NCBI RefSeq assembly: GCF_021556455.1
Contig: NZ_JAKGCV010000001.1
Coordinates: 1 to 64,000 of the forward strand
Length of the DNA stretch: 64,000 nucleotides
Source: Streptomyces fuscigenes
Lineage (GTDB): Bacteria > Actinomycetota > Actinomycetes > Streptomycetales > Streptomycetaceae
Direction of reading: 5' to 3'
Made by a program: the position numbers and the translations under genes. The notes under the pieces are model-generated. The model worked only from the letters and a program-made list of their open reading frames with translations, had not been told where the DNA came from and ran no database searches. The stretch's first letter is position 1, and each line of letters begins with the position of its first letter. Below, in pieces: positions 7,998 through 16,689 of this stretch.

Positions 7998-8705
7998 TCA
8001 GTCCGGCAGCCCGGCCGGGTCCGGGTACGCCTCCGCCAACTGCCTTCTGGAATCCTCCAGATAGAAGCCGAGCATCCGCTCCGCGCCCGCCACGTCACCG
8101 GACTCCAGCGCGGTGAGCAGCTCTTTGTTGCGGGTGAGATAGGGCTCATGGAAACGGCGGGGGTCATCCATGATGTGGAACGCGAGCCGCAGCTCAGCGA
8201 GGACGCCCCGCATCAGGTCGTCCAGCCGTTCGCTGCCGGCGAGGCCGGCGATCGCCTGGTGGAAGTGGATGTTCGCGGTGCCGCAGGCGGGCCAGTCGCC
8301 CGTCTCGGCCGCGTGGCGGCCCGCCTCGACGGCCGCCTCGACCTGGTCGAGGGGCTGGGGGCGCATGCCGTGGGAGCGTACGGCCGCGCACTCGACGACC
8401 TGGCGGACCCGGTAGATGTCCGCGATGTCGGCGGCCGTCAGGACCCGCACGAACGCGCCCCTGTTGAGCCGGTGCACCAGCAGCCGCTCGTGCGTGAGCA
8501 GCCGGAACGCCTCGCGCAGCGTGTTGCGGGAGATGCCGAGCGCCTGGCCGATGCGCTCCTCCGACAGGCGGCTGCCGGGCGGGAACGATCCCTGCGCGAT
8601 GCGTTCACGCAGTATCGCGGCCACCCGCTCCGCGGTGCTCTTGCGGCTCAGCGCCTCCCGCGCGGCGAGCAGCTCGGACAGGGCGGGACCGAGGTCGGTG
8701 CTCAT
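7998..8705 (-). CDS. GntR-family regulator, FCD subfamily
   Basis: A 235-residue regulator. An N-terminal winged helix (about residues 20-85, with E-R-I-G-Q-A-L-G-I-S-R-N-T-L-R-E-A) is followed by an all-helical FCD ligand-binding domain. That domain has the metal/acid-binding pattern of Asp and His residues (F-H-Q-A-I-A-G-L-A-G and a later F-H-E-P-Y). It starts at ATG 8705 after a strong GGGGGGAAG. It lies immediately upstream of, and in the same direction as, the DUF969 unit. A matching palindrome in each promoter argues that it controls itself and that unit, with an organic acid such as pyroglutamate as a plausible effector (inference). Confidence 0.9.
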   Translation of the reverse strand: MSTDLGPALSELLAAREALSRKSTAERVAAILRERIAQGSFPPGSRLSEERIGQALGISRNTLREAFRLLTHERLLVHRLNRGAFVRVLTAADIADIYRVRQVVECAAVRSHGMRPQPLDQVEAAVEAGRHAAETGDWPACGTANIHFHQAIAGLAGSERLDDLMRGVLAELRLAFHIMDDPRRFHEPYLTRNKELLTALESGDVAGAERMLGFYLEDSRRQLAEAYPDPAGLPD

Positions 8706-8764
8706 GCGGATCTTCCCCCCTGGGCGGACAGGTCGGCCCGTGACGACCGTGTCACGGGAACGAA

Positions 8765-8795
8765 ACCCTATCCCCAGGGAGGATCGTTGAACAAT
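8765..8795 (-). promoter_or_regulatory. GntR-gene promoter and operator
   Basis: ATCGTTGAACAAT (8783-8795) is the second copy of the palindrome seen at 7914-7926. It overlaps a -35 box TTGTTC (8794-8789), which is 18 bases from TAGGGT (8770-8765). An unrelated inverted repeat CCCGTGAC/GTCACGGG (8737-8758) lies in the predicted 5' leader. Confidence 0.6.
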
Positions 8796-8886
8796 TGTTT
8801 CCGTCAGATGACGATGCCTTCCCGGCCACCCGGGGCGGCCCGCCGCGCCGCCCGCGCACACTCACCCCGCACGGGCGGCACCGCGG

Positions 8887-9666
8887 TCAGACGTCGAGGT
8901 CCACCACGACCGGCGCGTGGTCCGACGCCCCCTTGCCCTTGCGCTCCTCACGGTCGACGTAGCCGTCCTTGACGGCGGACGCGAACGGCTCGTTTCCGTA
9001 GACGAGGTCGATCCGCATGCCGCGGTTCTTCGGGAAGCCGAGCTGCCGGTAGTCCCAGTACGTGAAGGGGTGGTCGTACTTGAGCGGGCGCGGCACCACG
9101 TCGCCCAGGCCCGTGGCGCGCAGGGCCGCGAGGGCGTCCCGCTCCGGCTGGGTGACGTGCGTGGCGCCCTCGAAGGCCGACCTGTCCCATACGTCCTCGT
9201 CGGTCGGGGCGATGTTGTAGTCCCCGAGGACGGCGAAGGGGCGCGGGCCTGCCGCGTCCTGAGCGACGGCGTCCTTCAGCGCCTCCAGCCAGCGCAGCTT
9301 GTACGCGTAGTGCTCATGGCCGACCTCGCGGCCGTTGGGCACGTACACCGACCAGAGCCGGACGGGGCCGCAGGTCGCGGAGACGGAACGCGGCTCCGCG
9401 ACGCCGTCGTACTCCGGGCCGCCGGGCAGGCCCCGCACCACGTCGGCGAGGCCGACGCGGGAGAGCAGGGCCACCCCGTTCCACCGGCCGGTGGCGTGGA
9501 CGGCGCACTCGTAGCCCGCCTCGCTCAGCTCCGCGGTCGGGAACTGCTCCTCGGTGGCCTTGACCTCCTGGATGCACAGCACGTCCGTGCCGCTGCTCTC
9601 CAGCCAGGCCAGCAGCCTCGGCAGCCGGGCGGTGATCGAGTTGACGTTCCAGGTCGCGATGCGCAT
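8887..9666 (-). CDS. xthA: Exodeoxyribonuclease III
   Basis: AP endonuclease and 3'-5' exonuclease of base-excision repair, 259 residues, the normal length. It opens M-R-I-A-T-W-N-V-N-S-I and has the metal-binding Glu in C-I-Q-E-V-K. It also has the Tyr/Asp catalytic region (V-L-G-D-Y-N-I-A-P) and the terminal S-D-H-A-P-V-V-V-D with the catalytic His. A TAGGCT box seven bases before the ATG suggests a leaderless mRNA, starting inside the short gap after the MBL gene. Confidence 0.95.
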   Translation of the reverse strand: MRIATWNVNSITARLPRLLAWLESSGTDVLCIQEVKATEEQFPTAELSEAGYECAVHATGRWNGVALLSRVGLADVVRGLPGGPEYDGVAEPRSVSATCGPVRLWSVYVPNGREVGHEHYAYKLRWLEALKDAVAQDAAGPRPFAVLGDYNIAPTDEDVWDRSAFEGATHVTQPERDALAALRATGLGDVVPRPLKYDHPFTYWDYRQLGFPKNRGMRIDLVYGNEPFASAVKDGYVDREERKGKGASDHAPVVVDLDV

Positions 9667-9696
9667 GCGGGCCAGCCTATCGGCGGGGTACGACAG

Positions 9697-10332
9697 TCAG
9701 AGTTCCAGCGACTCGCCGGGCGCGAGCCTGCCGTGGTCGGCGCCGCCCCCGAGCGATCCGAGGAGCCCGTCGTAGAGCGGCCTCGCGGTGTCGGTCAGCA
9801 GGGCGTCGTGCACGTCGTATGCGCGCCGCGGCTTGAGTTCCCGCAGGTAGTCGATGACCTCGGAGATCCGGTTCCACGGCGCCATCACGGGCAGCATGAC
9901 CGTGTCCACGGGAGCCTCCGGGACCGTGAGCGCGTCCCCCGGGTGGAAGACGCTGGCGTCCAGCAGGTACCCCGAGTTGGGGATGCGCGGGATGTCCGGA
10001 TGGATGACGGCGTGCAGCTCTCCGTGCACCTGTACGTCGAAGCCGGCGGCCGTGAAGGTGTCGCCGTGCCCGACGGCGTGCACCCGGCCGGGGAAGGCCG
10101 CCGCGATCTTGTCGGTGACACTGCGCGGAGCCCACAGCTCGACCGCGGGATCGGCCTCGAGCCCGGCCCGCAGCCGTCCCTCGTCATAGTGGTCCGGGTG
10201 CTCGTGCGTGACCAGGCTGGCGTCCGCGCCCACGGCGGCGTCCTCCTCGCTGAAGCCGCCGGGATCGATGACGAGGGTGCGCCCGTCCTTCTCCAGCCAC
10301 ACGCACGCGTGCTTGCGCTTGGTGAACTTCAC
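9697..10332 (-). CDS. MBL-fold metal-dependent hydrolase
   Basis: A 211-residue UlaG-like metallo-beta-lactamase-fold protein. The metal-binding motif is T-H-E-H-P-D-H (about residue 42-48). Further ligands are in G-E-L-H-A-V-I-H and the C-terminal D-V-H-D. No signal peptide is seen, so it is cytoplasmic. The substrate is unknown; relatives include lactonases and phosphodiesterases. The start is GTG 10332 (V-K-F-T-K-R), where family similarity begins; the frame upstream runs through the repeat array and is not coding. Confidence 0.88.
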   Translation of the reverse strand: MKFTKRKHACVWLEKDGRTLVIDPGGFSEEDAAVGADASLVTHEHPDHYDEGRLRAGLEADPAVELWAPRSVTDKIAAAFPGRVHAVGHGDTFTAAGFDVQVHGELHAVIHPDIPRIPNSGYLLDASVFHPGDALTVPEAPVDTVMLPVMAPWNRISEVIDYLRELKPRRAYDVHDALLTDTARPLYDGLLGSLGGGADHGRLAPGESLEL

Positions 10333-10454
10333 CGTCGACCGCCTTTGCTCGTCGGATACCCCGGGCCGGGCCACCGGTGTGCCCCGGTGCCGCCTGCGGG
10401 GGGCGGGGCCGGCGCGGCCCCTCGGCGGGAGCGGTGCTCCCACCGCCATCCTCC

Positions 10455-10690
10455 TACTCCTGCGGCCGGGTCTCCTCCCGGACCCAGTCCTGCGGCCGGG
10501 TCTCCTCCCGGACCTACTCCTGCGGCCGGGTCTCCTCCCGGACCTACTCCTGCGGCCGGGTCTCCTCCCGGGCCTACTCCTGCGGCCGGGTCTCCTCCCG
10601 GGCCCACCCCTGCCGCCGGGTCCCTTCCGGGCCCACTCCTGCGGCCGGATCTCCTCCGGGCCTACTCCTGCGGCCGGGTCTCCTCCCGGA
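10455..10690. repeat. Eight-copy 30-bp tandem repeat at the 3' end of pcaL
   Basis: Units beginning TGCGGCCGGG recur at 10461, 10491, 10521, 10551, 10581, 10611, 10640 and 10669, mostly 30 bases apart with two 29-base steps. The copy nearest the gene contains the last codons and TAG stop of pcaL. The array looks like repeated duplication of the gene end into the intergenic region. Copies differ by a few bases. Each unit also contains an inverted repeat (GGCCGGGTCTCC with CCCGG). Confidence 0.9.
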
Positions 10691-11984
10691 TCACCGCTCC
10701 GGCGACCTTGAACGCCGAGTTCGCGGCGGGCACGCCGCAGTAGATCGCGCTCTGCAGGAGCACTTCCTTGATCTCCGCGGGGCTCAGGCCGTTGCGCAGC
10801 GCGGCCCGGGTGTGGAACTTCAGCTCGTCGAAGTGGCCGCCCGCGACGAGCGCCGTGAGGGTGATGACGCTGCGGGTGCGGCGGTCGAGTCCGTCCCGGG
10901 TCCAGATCTCGCCCCACGCGTAGCGCGTGATCAGCTCCTGGAAGTCCTCCGTGAAGGGGTCCGTGGCGGCGACGGCGCGATCCACGTGCTCGTCGCCCAG
11001 GACCTCCCGGCGCACCCGCATGCCGGCCTCGTGCGCGTCCGCGTGCGCGGAGGGCTCCGCCACCGGCTCGGGCTGCTCGGCCTGCTCGGACGCCGGCTCC
11101 TCGCCGGTCCCCGGCTCGCCGGGGCGCGGGGCCGCGGGCTCCTGGGGGGCGGCCGGCAGCCGCTCGGGCAGGATCGTGATGCCCGTCGAGGTGTCCGACG
11201 GGTTGTACCAGGCCGTCGAGAAGTGGTGCATGAGCAGGTCCGTGACGGCCGCGGGCTGCTCGACGGGGGCCAGGTGCGAGGCTCCGGGCACGAGCGCGAG
11301 ACGCGCGTCGGGTATGCCCGCGACCAGGGTCCGCGCCTCCGCCGGCCCCGTCACCTGGTCCTCGGCGCCCACCAGCACCAGCGTCGGCACGGTGATCCGG
11401 CCGAGTTCCGCCCGGATGTCGAACGCGGCGAGCGCCTCGCAGGCGGCGATGTAGCAGGCGGGCTCGGTGGTGCGGACCATCTGCACCGCCCACTCCACGA
11501 TCGCCGGCTGGGCCGCCGCGAAGCCGGCGGTGAACCACCGCTCCGGTGCGCTGCGCGCCATGGGCTCGAGGCCGTTGGCCCGGACGATCACGCCACGCTG
11601 GCGGAACTCGTCCGCCGTGCCGAAGCGGGGCGAGGCCGCCGTCAGGGCGAGCGACGCGATCCGGTCGGGCCTGCGCAGCGCCAGCTCCGCGCCGACCGCG
11701 GCGCCGAGCGCGCAGCCCGCGTACCCGAAGCGCTGGACACCGAGGCCGTCGAGCGTGTCGAGCAGGCGCTGCGCGAGCTCCGGGACGGAGCCGGCGGGCA
11801 CGGCGGGCGCACCCCCGTGGCCCGGCAGGTCGAAGCGCACCACGCACCACTGCTTGGCGAGCTCGGGTACCTGCCGGTCCCACATGTGCCATGTAGTACC
11901 GAGGGAGGGCCCGAGGACCAGGGTCGGGGCGTCTTTTGGCCCGTCAACGCGGTACTGCAGGGTCTTGGTCGATATCTCGCTCAC
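10662..11984 (-). CDS. pcaL: 3-oxoadipate enol-lactonase / 4-carboxymuconolactone decarboxylase fusion
   Basis: A 440-residue fusion for two consecutive steps of the protocatechuate branch of the beta-ketoadipate pathway. Residues 1-265 are an alpha/beta hydrolase (PcaD part) and residues 315-435 a carboxymuconolactone decarboxylase (PcaC part). The latter has R-T-R-S-V-I-T-L-T-A-L-V-A-G-G and an A-I-Y-C-G-V-P-A-A-N-S-A-F block. A Pro/Glu/Ala-rich linker joins them. The nucleophile elbow reads G-C-A-L-G, so the expected catalytic Ser is Ala92; the acid (G-A-E-D) and His (G-A-S-H) are kept. Unusually, no other pca genes adjoin it; an integrase pseudogene ends 12 bases upstream. Confidence 0.9.
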   Translation of the reverse strand: MSEISTKTLQYRVDGPKDAPTLVLGPSLGTTWHMWDRQVPELAKQWCVVRFDLPGHGGAPAVPAGSVPELAQRLLDTLDGLGVQRFGYAGCALGAAVGAELALRRPDRIASLALTAASPRFGTADEFRQRGVIVRANGLEPMARSAPERWFTAGFAAAQPAIVEWAVQMVRTTEPACYIAACEALAAFDIRAELGRITVPTLVLVGAEDQVTGPAEARTLVAGIPDARLALVPGASHLAPVEQPAAVTDLLMHHFSTAWYNPSDTSTGITILPERLPAAPQEPAAPRPGEPGTGEEPASEQAEQPEPVAEPSAHADAHEAGMRVRREVLGDEHVDRAVAATDPFTEDFQELITRYAWGEIWTRDGLDRRTRSVITLTALVAGGHFDELKFHTRAALRNGLSPAEIKEVLLQSAIYCGVPAANSAFKVAGAVIREETRPQE

Positions 11985-11996
11985 GGGATCACACCT

Positions 11997-13195
11997 TCAT
12001 CTGTCACGATCTGTCACACTCCCCCTCGCGAGACCGCCCCACGCCTCTGCCGCCGGAAGCAGATCCACCACATCCGGCTTCACGTACCACTTCTTGGTCG
12101 TCCTCACGTTCGCGTGCCCGGCCCACACGGCGAGCAGGTGATCTGCCACGCCGTTGTTGGCCAGGTACGTCAAGCACGACGCCCGAGCATCGTACAGACG
12201 AACCCGGCGAAGACCGTTTGCGTCCATGATCTTGTAGGCCCGCTCCCTCAGCTGCCGTACGTTCAGAGGGGCGCCGAGCTCTTCCACGAGCGCGTACATC
12301 CCGCCCTCGTACCCCTCGCCCGCCGCCAGACGCTCCTTCGCCTGCATGGCACGGAACGTCTTCAGCGCTTCATGCACGAGCACCGGGAGCGGCAGCATGC
12401 GTTCCCCCGCCAAGCTCTTGGTGTCCTTCTCCACCACGATGCGATTACCCATAAGGGTCCGCGTGTTGGCAATGCTGAGCGTGGCCGCGTCCAAGTCGAT
12501 GTCCGACCACCGCAGCCCACAGACCTCGGCCGGGCGGAGGCCCATCAAGGAAAGAAGCAGCGGTGCGTTCAGGCGATCCCCCTTCATCGCCGCCACGAAA
12601 TCGCCCACCTCCGCGGCAGTCCACGGCGGCACGACCCTTTTTGCCTTCCGCTCCGCTTTTCGAGCCTTCAGCGGAATGTGCACCTCACTCGCCACGTTCA
12701 CGGTCAGCAGCCGCCGCGTGACGGCCCGATTCAGGGCCTCCTTCAGCCTCGCCAGGCTCATGTCCACGGAGGTAACCCCAAGTCCCGTACCGGCCATACC
12801 ACCACGCACCCGGCCTCCCTGGAGGGCCCACCGCATCCACTCCTCCACGTGCTGTTCGGTGAGCTCCTGGAGCCGGATGGACCCGAGCCTCCCACGCACA
12901 CGTTCCAGGGTGACGCGGTAGTTGTAGACGGTCGTGGACTCCAAATCTTCGCCTTCATCGCAAGCCACTGGTCCAGCCACTCGTCCACAGTCATCCTGTT
13001 GGGCGCGATGAACGTCCCTTCGTAGCACTTACTGGTAATTCGCGCATACTCCGCCCTCGCCTCCTTCAGAGTGTCGAACGTACGCTTTATCTGCCTACGC
13101 TTCCCAGTCACGGGATCGATGCCACCGTCCACCACGAATCGGTAACGCACCTCCCCCTTCGAATTCGGCGGCAATTTCTTGATCGGTTCTGCCAC
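11997..13195 (-). pseudogene. Tyrosine recombinase (phage/ICE integrase), frameshifted
   Basis: The full reading would be about 400 residues, in the range of actinobacterial element integrases. It starts at GTG 13195 after GGAGG with a basic N-terminal arm (A-E-P-I-K-K, K-R-R-Q-I-K-R-T-F). A SAM-like core-binding region and a catalytic domain follow. That domain has the first Arg in L-R-P-A-E-V-C-G-L-R-W, then Y-D-A-R, and G-H-A-N-V-R-T-T-K-K-W-Y with the nucleophile Tyr. One missing base near 12946-12950 switches frame after A-M-K-A-K. It is either inactive or a sequencing error. GC is lower than in neighbouring genes. Confidence 0.85.
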
Positions 13196-13282
13196 GCTCG
13201 ACCCTCCAGTTTTTTCGGCGCAGATATCACCCTGGCAACCACTTGCGCTGGTACAGGCGACCGCCAGGAACGGCGGTGAACC

Positions 13283-13540
13283 GTGCGGATCTCGGGAATT
13301 CCAGTTGCGCCTGGTTCGCTGCAGAACATTGACCAAGACACGCGCCAGTTTCTGCAGCAGATCAACTACCTGGCTTCAAATGATGCCGACGATCCCCGCC
13401 TTGGTTATTCGGTGAACGTCAGTTACGTCGCCCGTCACCGCAGTGACGCCACAGGGCCAGCTCCCGCCAGGAAGTCAAATAAGAGGGAGCGCAAGGCGCG
13501 AGTCCGACCGCCAGCACCCCGTCACACGTACGTTGGTTGA
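13283..13540 (+). CDS. Small hypothetical ORF in the integrase-proximal region
   Basis: An 85-residue frame starting at GTG. The middle (Q-N-I-D-Q-D-T-R-Q-F-L-Q-Q-I-N-Y) looks like a helical protein, and codon third positions are less GC-biased than in the rest of the window, as in mobile DNA. There is no convincing ribosome-binding site and no recognised family. It could be an accessory gene of the element or chance. The remaining stretch 13541-13940 holds nothing I can support. Confidence 0.2.
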   Translation: MRISGIPVAPGSLQNIDQDTRQFLQQINYLASNDADDPRLGYSVNVSYVARHRSDATGPAPARKSNKRERKARVRPPAPRHTYVG

Positions 13541-13944
13541 GGCGCCACACCAGCCAGGCAACTCATACAGCCCTTCATCCCGCACATTCTCGAAATCCCT
13601 GACCGCGGCTGACCACTAGTAGCTTCTGGCCCAGCATTGGCCGGGCGTTGCATGTTGGCATATTCCCGTGGTCGCCATCCAGCCTTTCGGCGGTTTTTCT
13701 TGTCTGCCGTGGGCGAATACTTGCCTTGCAAAGTGGACAGGACTTATCGATCTCAGGCTCGCCATCCTCGAGCATGACCTTTGCCTTAGACCGTGTCCTG
13801 CACGGCGCTGAGGCCATGGACAAGCTCCCCGAAGATGCGACATGGGTAAACGGGTCTGTTCCTTCACTACAGCGAACCCCACGACGATCGAACTTCTACA
13901 ATGCTCCGGAGAATCGCCGGTTCAGGTAACCGAGGATCCCGTGC

Positions 13945-14773
13945 AAAAGTACGTCGCTCACGCACATTTTCCCGCTGAGCCCGCGCGGAGACATAGACCT
14001 CGACACGCCGCCCGGCCTGTTGACCGCGGCCCAGCGCCTGCCACCGCCGTCCGCCACCGACATCGTCAGGGACTTGAGCGAGGCCTCGTTCATGGACGTC
14101 ACCGGCCTCCACCTCCTCATCCAGCAGCAGCAGGCTTGCACAAACCGGGCGGAGCCTCACCGCCACCGGCCTCGCGTACCAGCCGCACCAACCCCTGCAC
14201 CTGGTCCGCGACCGCTTTCCTGACCAGGAGTGGGACGACTTCCTGCCCGCACCCCGCCCCGCAGCGCCCTCCCCCGCCCAACGCATGATCCCCGCCGTCC
14301 CGCCGGTACCCACCCGCCGCTCATGCAAGGCCTCCCTGCCCGCCCCGGCGACAGCGCACGGCGGGATGCACCCTCACCCACGGACGCGCCTGCCGCAACC
14401 CGCCCCTGCCCGACACCAACCGTCGAGCATCGTTGACGACTCGGCCGGGAACCTCGCGTCCACCGCCCAGGCGCCCTTCGACGGCACCGGCCTGCCCGCG
14501 ACCGCCAGGCTGACTCAACAGCCCCTCGAAGCCACAGATAGGCTCCGGACCGTGCCGACGACGCCGGATCACCACCACAACCACGCCACCCCTACACCGC
14601 CGATACTCACGCAGTACGACCGCGGCGGGGCGTGGGTCATCGAGGTGGGCGGAGAGTTGGACCTGGACACGCTGCCGCCACTGCGCAGTGCGCTGGAGGC
14701 CGCGGTCGGGCCGGTGACGCGCTCAGCCCAGAGACCCAAAGGGTGGGACTGCTGCGCTCCGGCATCGTCGTGA
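13945..14773 (+). pseudogene. Decayed STAS-domain (anti-anti-sigma) genes
   Basis: Two degenerate anti-sigma-factor-antagonist domains in succession. The first begins in one frame (G-D-I-D-L-D-T-P-P-G-L-L-T-A-A-Q-R-L, then S-F-M-D-V-T-G-L-H-L-L). It changes frame near 14130 and continues S-L-T-A-T-G-L-A-Y-Q-P to about 14290. The second starts near 14600 (A-W-V-I-E-V-G-G-E-L-D-L-D-T-L) and is cut off at the stop at 14771-14773, without the Ser-containing loop. No start codon or Shine-Dalgarno fits. Such genes belong to SigF/SigB-type partner-switching modules; these copies are dead. Confidence 0.6.
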
Positions 14774-14792
14774 CCGCCTGCGAGCGTGTCGC

Positions 14793-15149
14793 TCAGCCAT
14801 CGTGACGTTCGCGTCTGATCACCAGTCCGGCGAACGCTGCGACGCTGGCGCCGAAGACTCCGGCCGCGTAAGCAGGGTCACCCTGGTCGATCAGATACTT
14901 CGTGAGCCAGAACACTCCTGTGATGCCCGTGCCGGCCAGCGTGGCGCCGAATACTCGAAACCGGATCTCCACGCGATCCAACCAGCGTCGATGTTCGTAG
15001 TCCGCTTCGATCTGGCGCAGCATCCGTTCCGCGCTGCCTGGAACCGCGGCTTCCCAGGAGGCGATCTGCTCCTCAATGGGGAGATCGTGCCAGCTGCTTC
15101 TCGATCGGCCCGGTGCCTCGGGCTCCGGTACCGGCGTCGCGTCGCTCAC
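14793..15149 (-). CDS. DUF2335-like small membrane protein
   Basis: A 118-residue protein. The N-terminal half is polar and helical (I-A-S-W-E-A-A-V-P-G-S-A-E-R-M-L, then E-A-D-Y-E-H-R-R-W). Two hydrophobic segments (about residues 68-84 and 93-110) end in R-R-E-R-H-D-G. This matches the DUF2335 pattern of a cytoplasmic helical region before a membrane hairpin. The GTG start at 15149 overlaps the stop of the pseudokinase gene (GTGA), so both are made together. The function is unknown. Confidence 0.65.
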   Translation of the reverse strand: MSDATPVPEPEAPGRSRSSWHDLPIEEQIASWEAAVPGSAERMLRQIEADYEHRRWLDRVEIRFRVFGATLAGTGITGVFWLTKYLIDQGDPAYAAGVFGASVAAFAGLVIRRERHDG

Positions 15150-16534
15150 CGGCCGCCCCCCGCAGTACCGGGGTCCTCGGCAGGCGGCGGCCCGAGCTGT
15201 TCGTAGGCATCTCGAAGGAGGACTTCCACACCTGGGGATGTCGACGAGGCGACGGGACTCGAGCGCAGAAACCCGGCGGGAGCCGTGAATCCGTCCAAAA
15301 ACGCAGCAGCTCGGGAGCGTCCAGCGCTCAGATGTTGGACGGTTGCGGGGCCACTTGGACGGCATAGAGCACGGGCCGAGCCAACCGCGACCAGCCCAGC
15401 CCACACAACGCCGAAAAGCGCCAGGCTCCACCAGGAACCGAGCGGGACGCCGAGCGCGAGGCCTGCGCAGAACGCGACGAGCAGCAAGGCCGGCAGGACC
15501 CACGAGCTCGGCGCTGGCGGTCGGCCGGTATCGACGGCACCCCTCGCACGCTTCGGCACGGGCGGCTCATTCTGCGGCCCCCTCGCCACAGGTAATGCGG
15601 GAAGCCCTAAGCCTGTGGTCGCCACGTCCATGGGGTGCGAGCCCTCAGCGATCTCCCTCAGTTTCAACGCCGCGACGAGCAAGTCCACCCGCTCTTCAGG
15701 CTGTTTGGCCAGCAGTCCCCGCAGGACCGGTTCGAGCGGGCCGACCTCGGGCGGCATCAGCGCGTCCTCGTGCACCACGGCATATGAAACGGCGCGGAGC
15801 CAGTCCTCCCCCGGGGGACGTGCAAAGGGGCTGTGGCCCACTACGGCCGCGTACAACGTGGCACCGAGGGAAAAAGCGTCCGACGCCTCGGTCGCTCGAA
15901 AGCCCCGGATCATCTCCGGCGCCATGTAGGCAGGGCTTCCCATCACCGCGGCAAAATCAGCTCGGTCAAGTGTTTGTTCAACGAGCTGATGGTCGACCAG
16001 GGCCCGATCCGGCCTGTAGTTTGCCAGCAGGACCCGTCCGTGCGGATCTCCCGACTCGTCCGGCGCAAGCAGGATGGCGCCCGGCCGTACGTCACCATGC
16101 ACCATGCCGTTCGCGTGGAGTGATTCGAGCGCATCGAGTACCGCGGCTCCGATGCGCGCGGTCTCTCTCGTCTGCAACGGGTGTGCGGAAAACGCCTGCG
16201 CCAAAGTAACGGCGCCGGGCACGTGCTCCGTGACAAGCCATAGTCCGGAGCGGTCCTCCACCACGTCCCTGGCGGCCACCAAGTAGGGATGGCGCAACCG
16301 GGCCTGGTGCACAATCCTTCGTCGGACGTGTTGCAGTCGCTGCCTGACCAAGTCGGCCGGTTCACCGGCCAGCGCGCCTCCGATCTTCGTCATCTCCACA
16401 ACGAGGTCCAACTCCTCATCGAGGGCGACCCAAACGGACGGGTCCCCCGGCCGAGACTGCCGCAGTCTGTAACGACCCGCGATGAATCCACCCGGCCCCT
16501 GAGCCCGCCCCGTCCTCGCTCCAGTTGTTGCCAC
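15146..16534 (-). CDS. Membrane-anchored Ser/Thr protein kinase homologue, probable pseudokinase
   Basis: A 462-residue protein with a PknB-like fold (about residues 15-285) and two membrane segments near residues 320-365 (V-L-P-A-L-L-L-V-A-F-C-A-G and a second stretch). A short cytoplasmic tail follows. Catalytic elements are lost. The glycine loop is absent, the beta-3 Lys position reads V-V-E-M, the catalytic loop is H-G-D-V-R-P-G-A instead of H-R-D-x-K-P-x-N, and DFG is replaced. M-A-P-E and the C-lobe helices remain. It probably works as a binding or scaffold protein. GTG 16534 follows a GGAGGG at proper spacing. Confidence 0.75.
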   Translation of the reverse strand: MATTGARTGRAQGPGGFIAGRYRLRQSRPGDPSVWVALDEELDLVVEMTKIGGALAGEPADLVRQRLQHVRRRIVHQARLRHPYLVAARDVVEDRSGLWLVTEHVPGAVTLAQAFSAHPLQTRETARIGAAVLDALESLHANGMVHGDVRPGAILLAPDESGDPHGRVLLANYRPDRALVDHQLVEQTLDRADFAAVMGSPAYMAPEMIRGFRATEASDAFSLGATLYAAVVGHSPFARPPGEDWLRAVSYAVVHEDALMPPEVGPLEPVLRGLLAKQPEERVDLLVAALKLREIAEGSHPMDVATTGLGLPALPVARGPQNEPPVPKRARGAVDTGRPPAPSSWVLPALLLVAFCAGLALGVPLGSWWSLALFGVVWAGLVAVGSARALCRPSGPATVQHLSAGRSRAAAFLDGFTAPAGFLRSSPVASSTSPGVEVLLRDAYEQLGPPPAEDPGTAGGGR

Positions 16535-16689
16535 CACGCCCTCCGCCCATTCACGCCATTCTGAGCCCTTCCCACACCCCGCAGGTGTCGATCCAGATCT
16601 TTTCGGCACCGACAGCGCCCGCAGCACCTCACCTGCCCGGCCTGTCACCACGCAAGGGAACCGGACACCGGGGTGCCCCAGCCCTTCGC

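Noticed and set aside
10455-10690. CRISPR array
   Set aside because: The 30-bp units are directly adjacent with no unique spacers; it is a plain tandem repeat.
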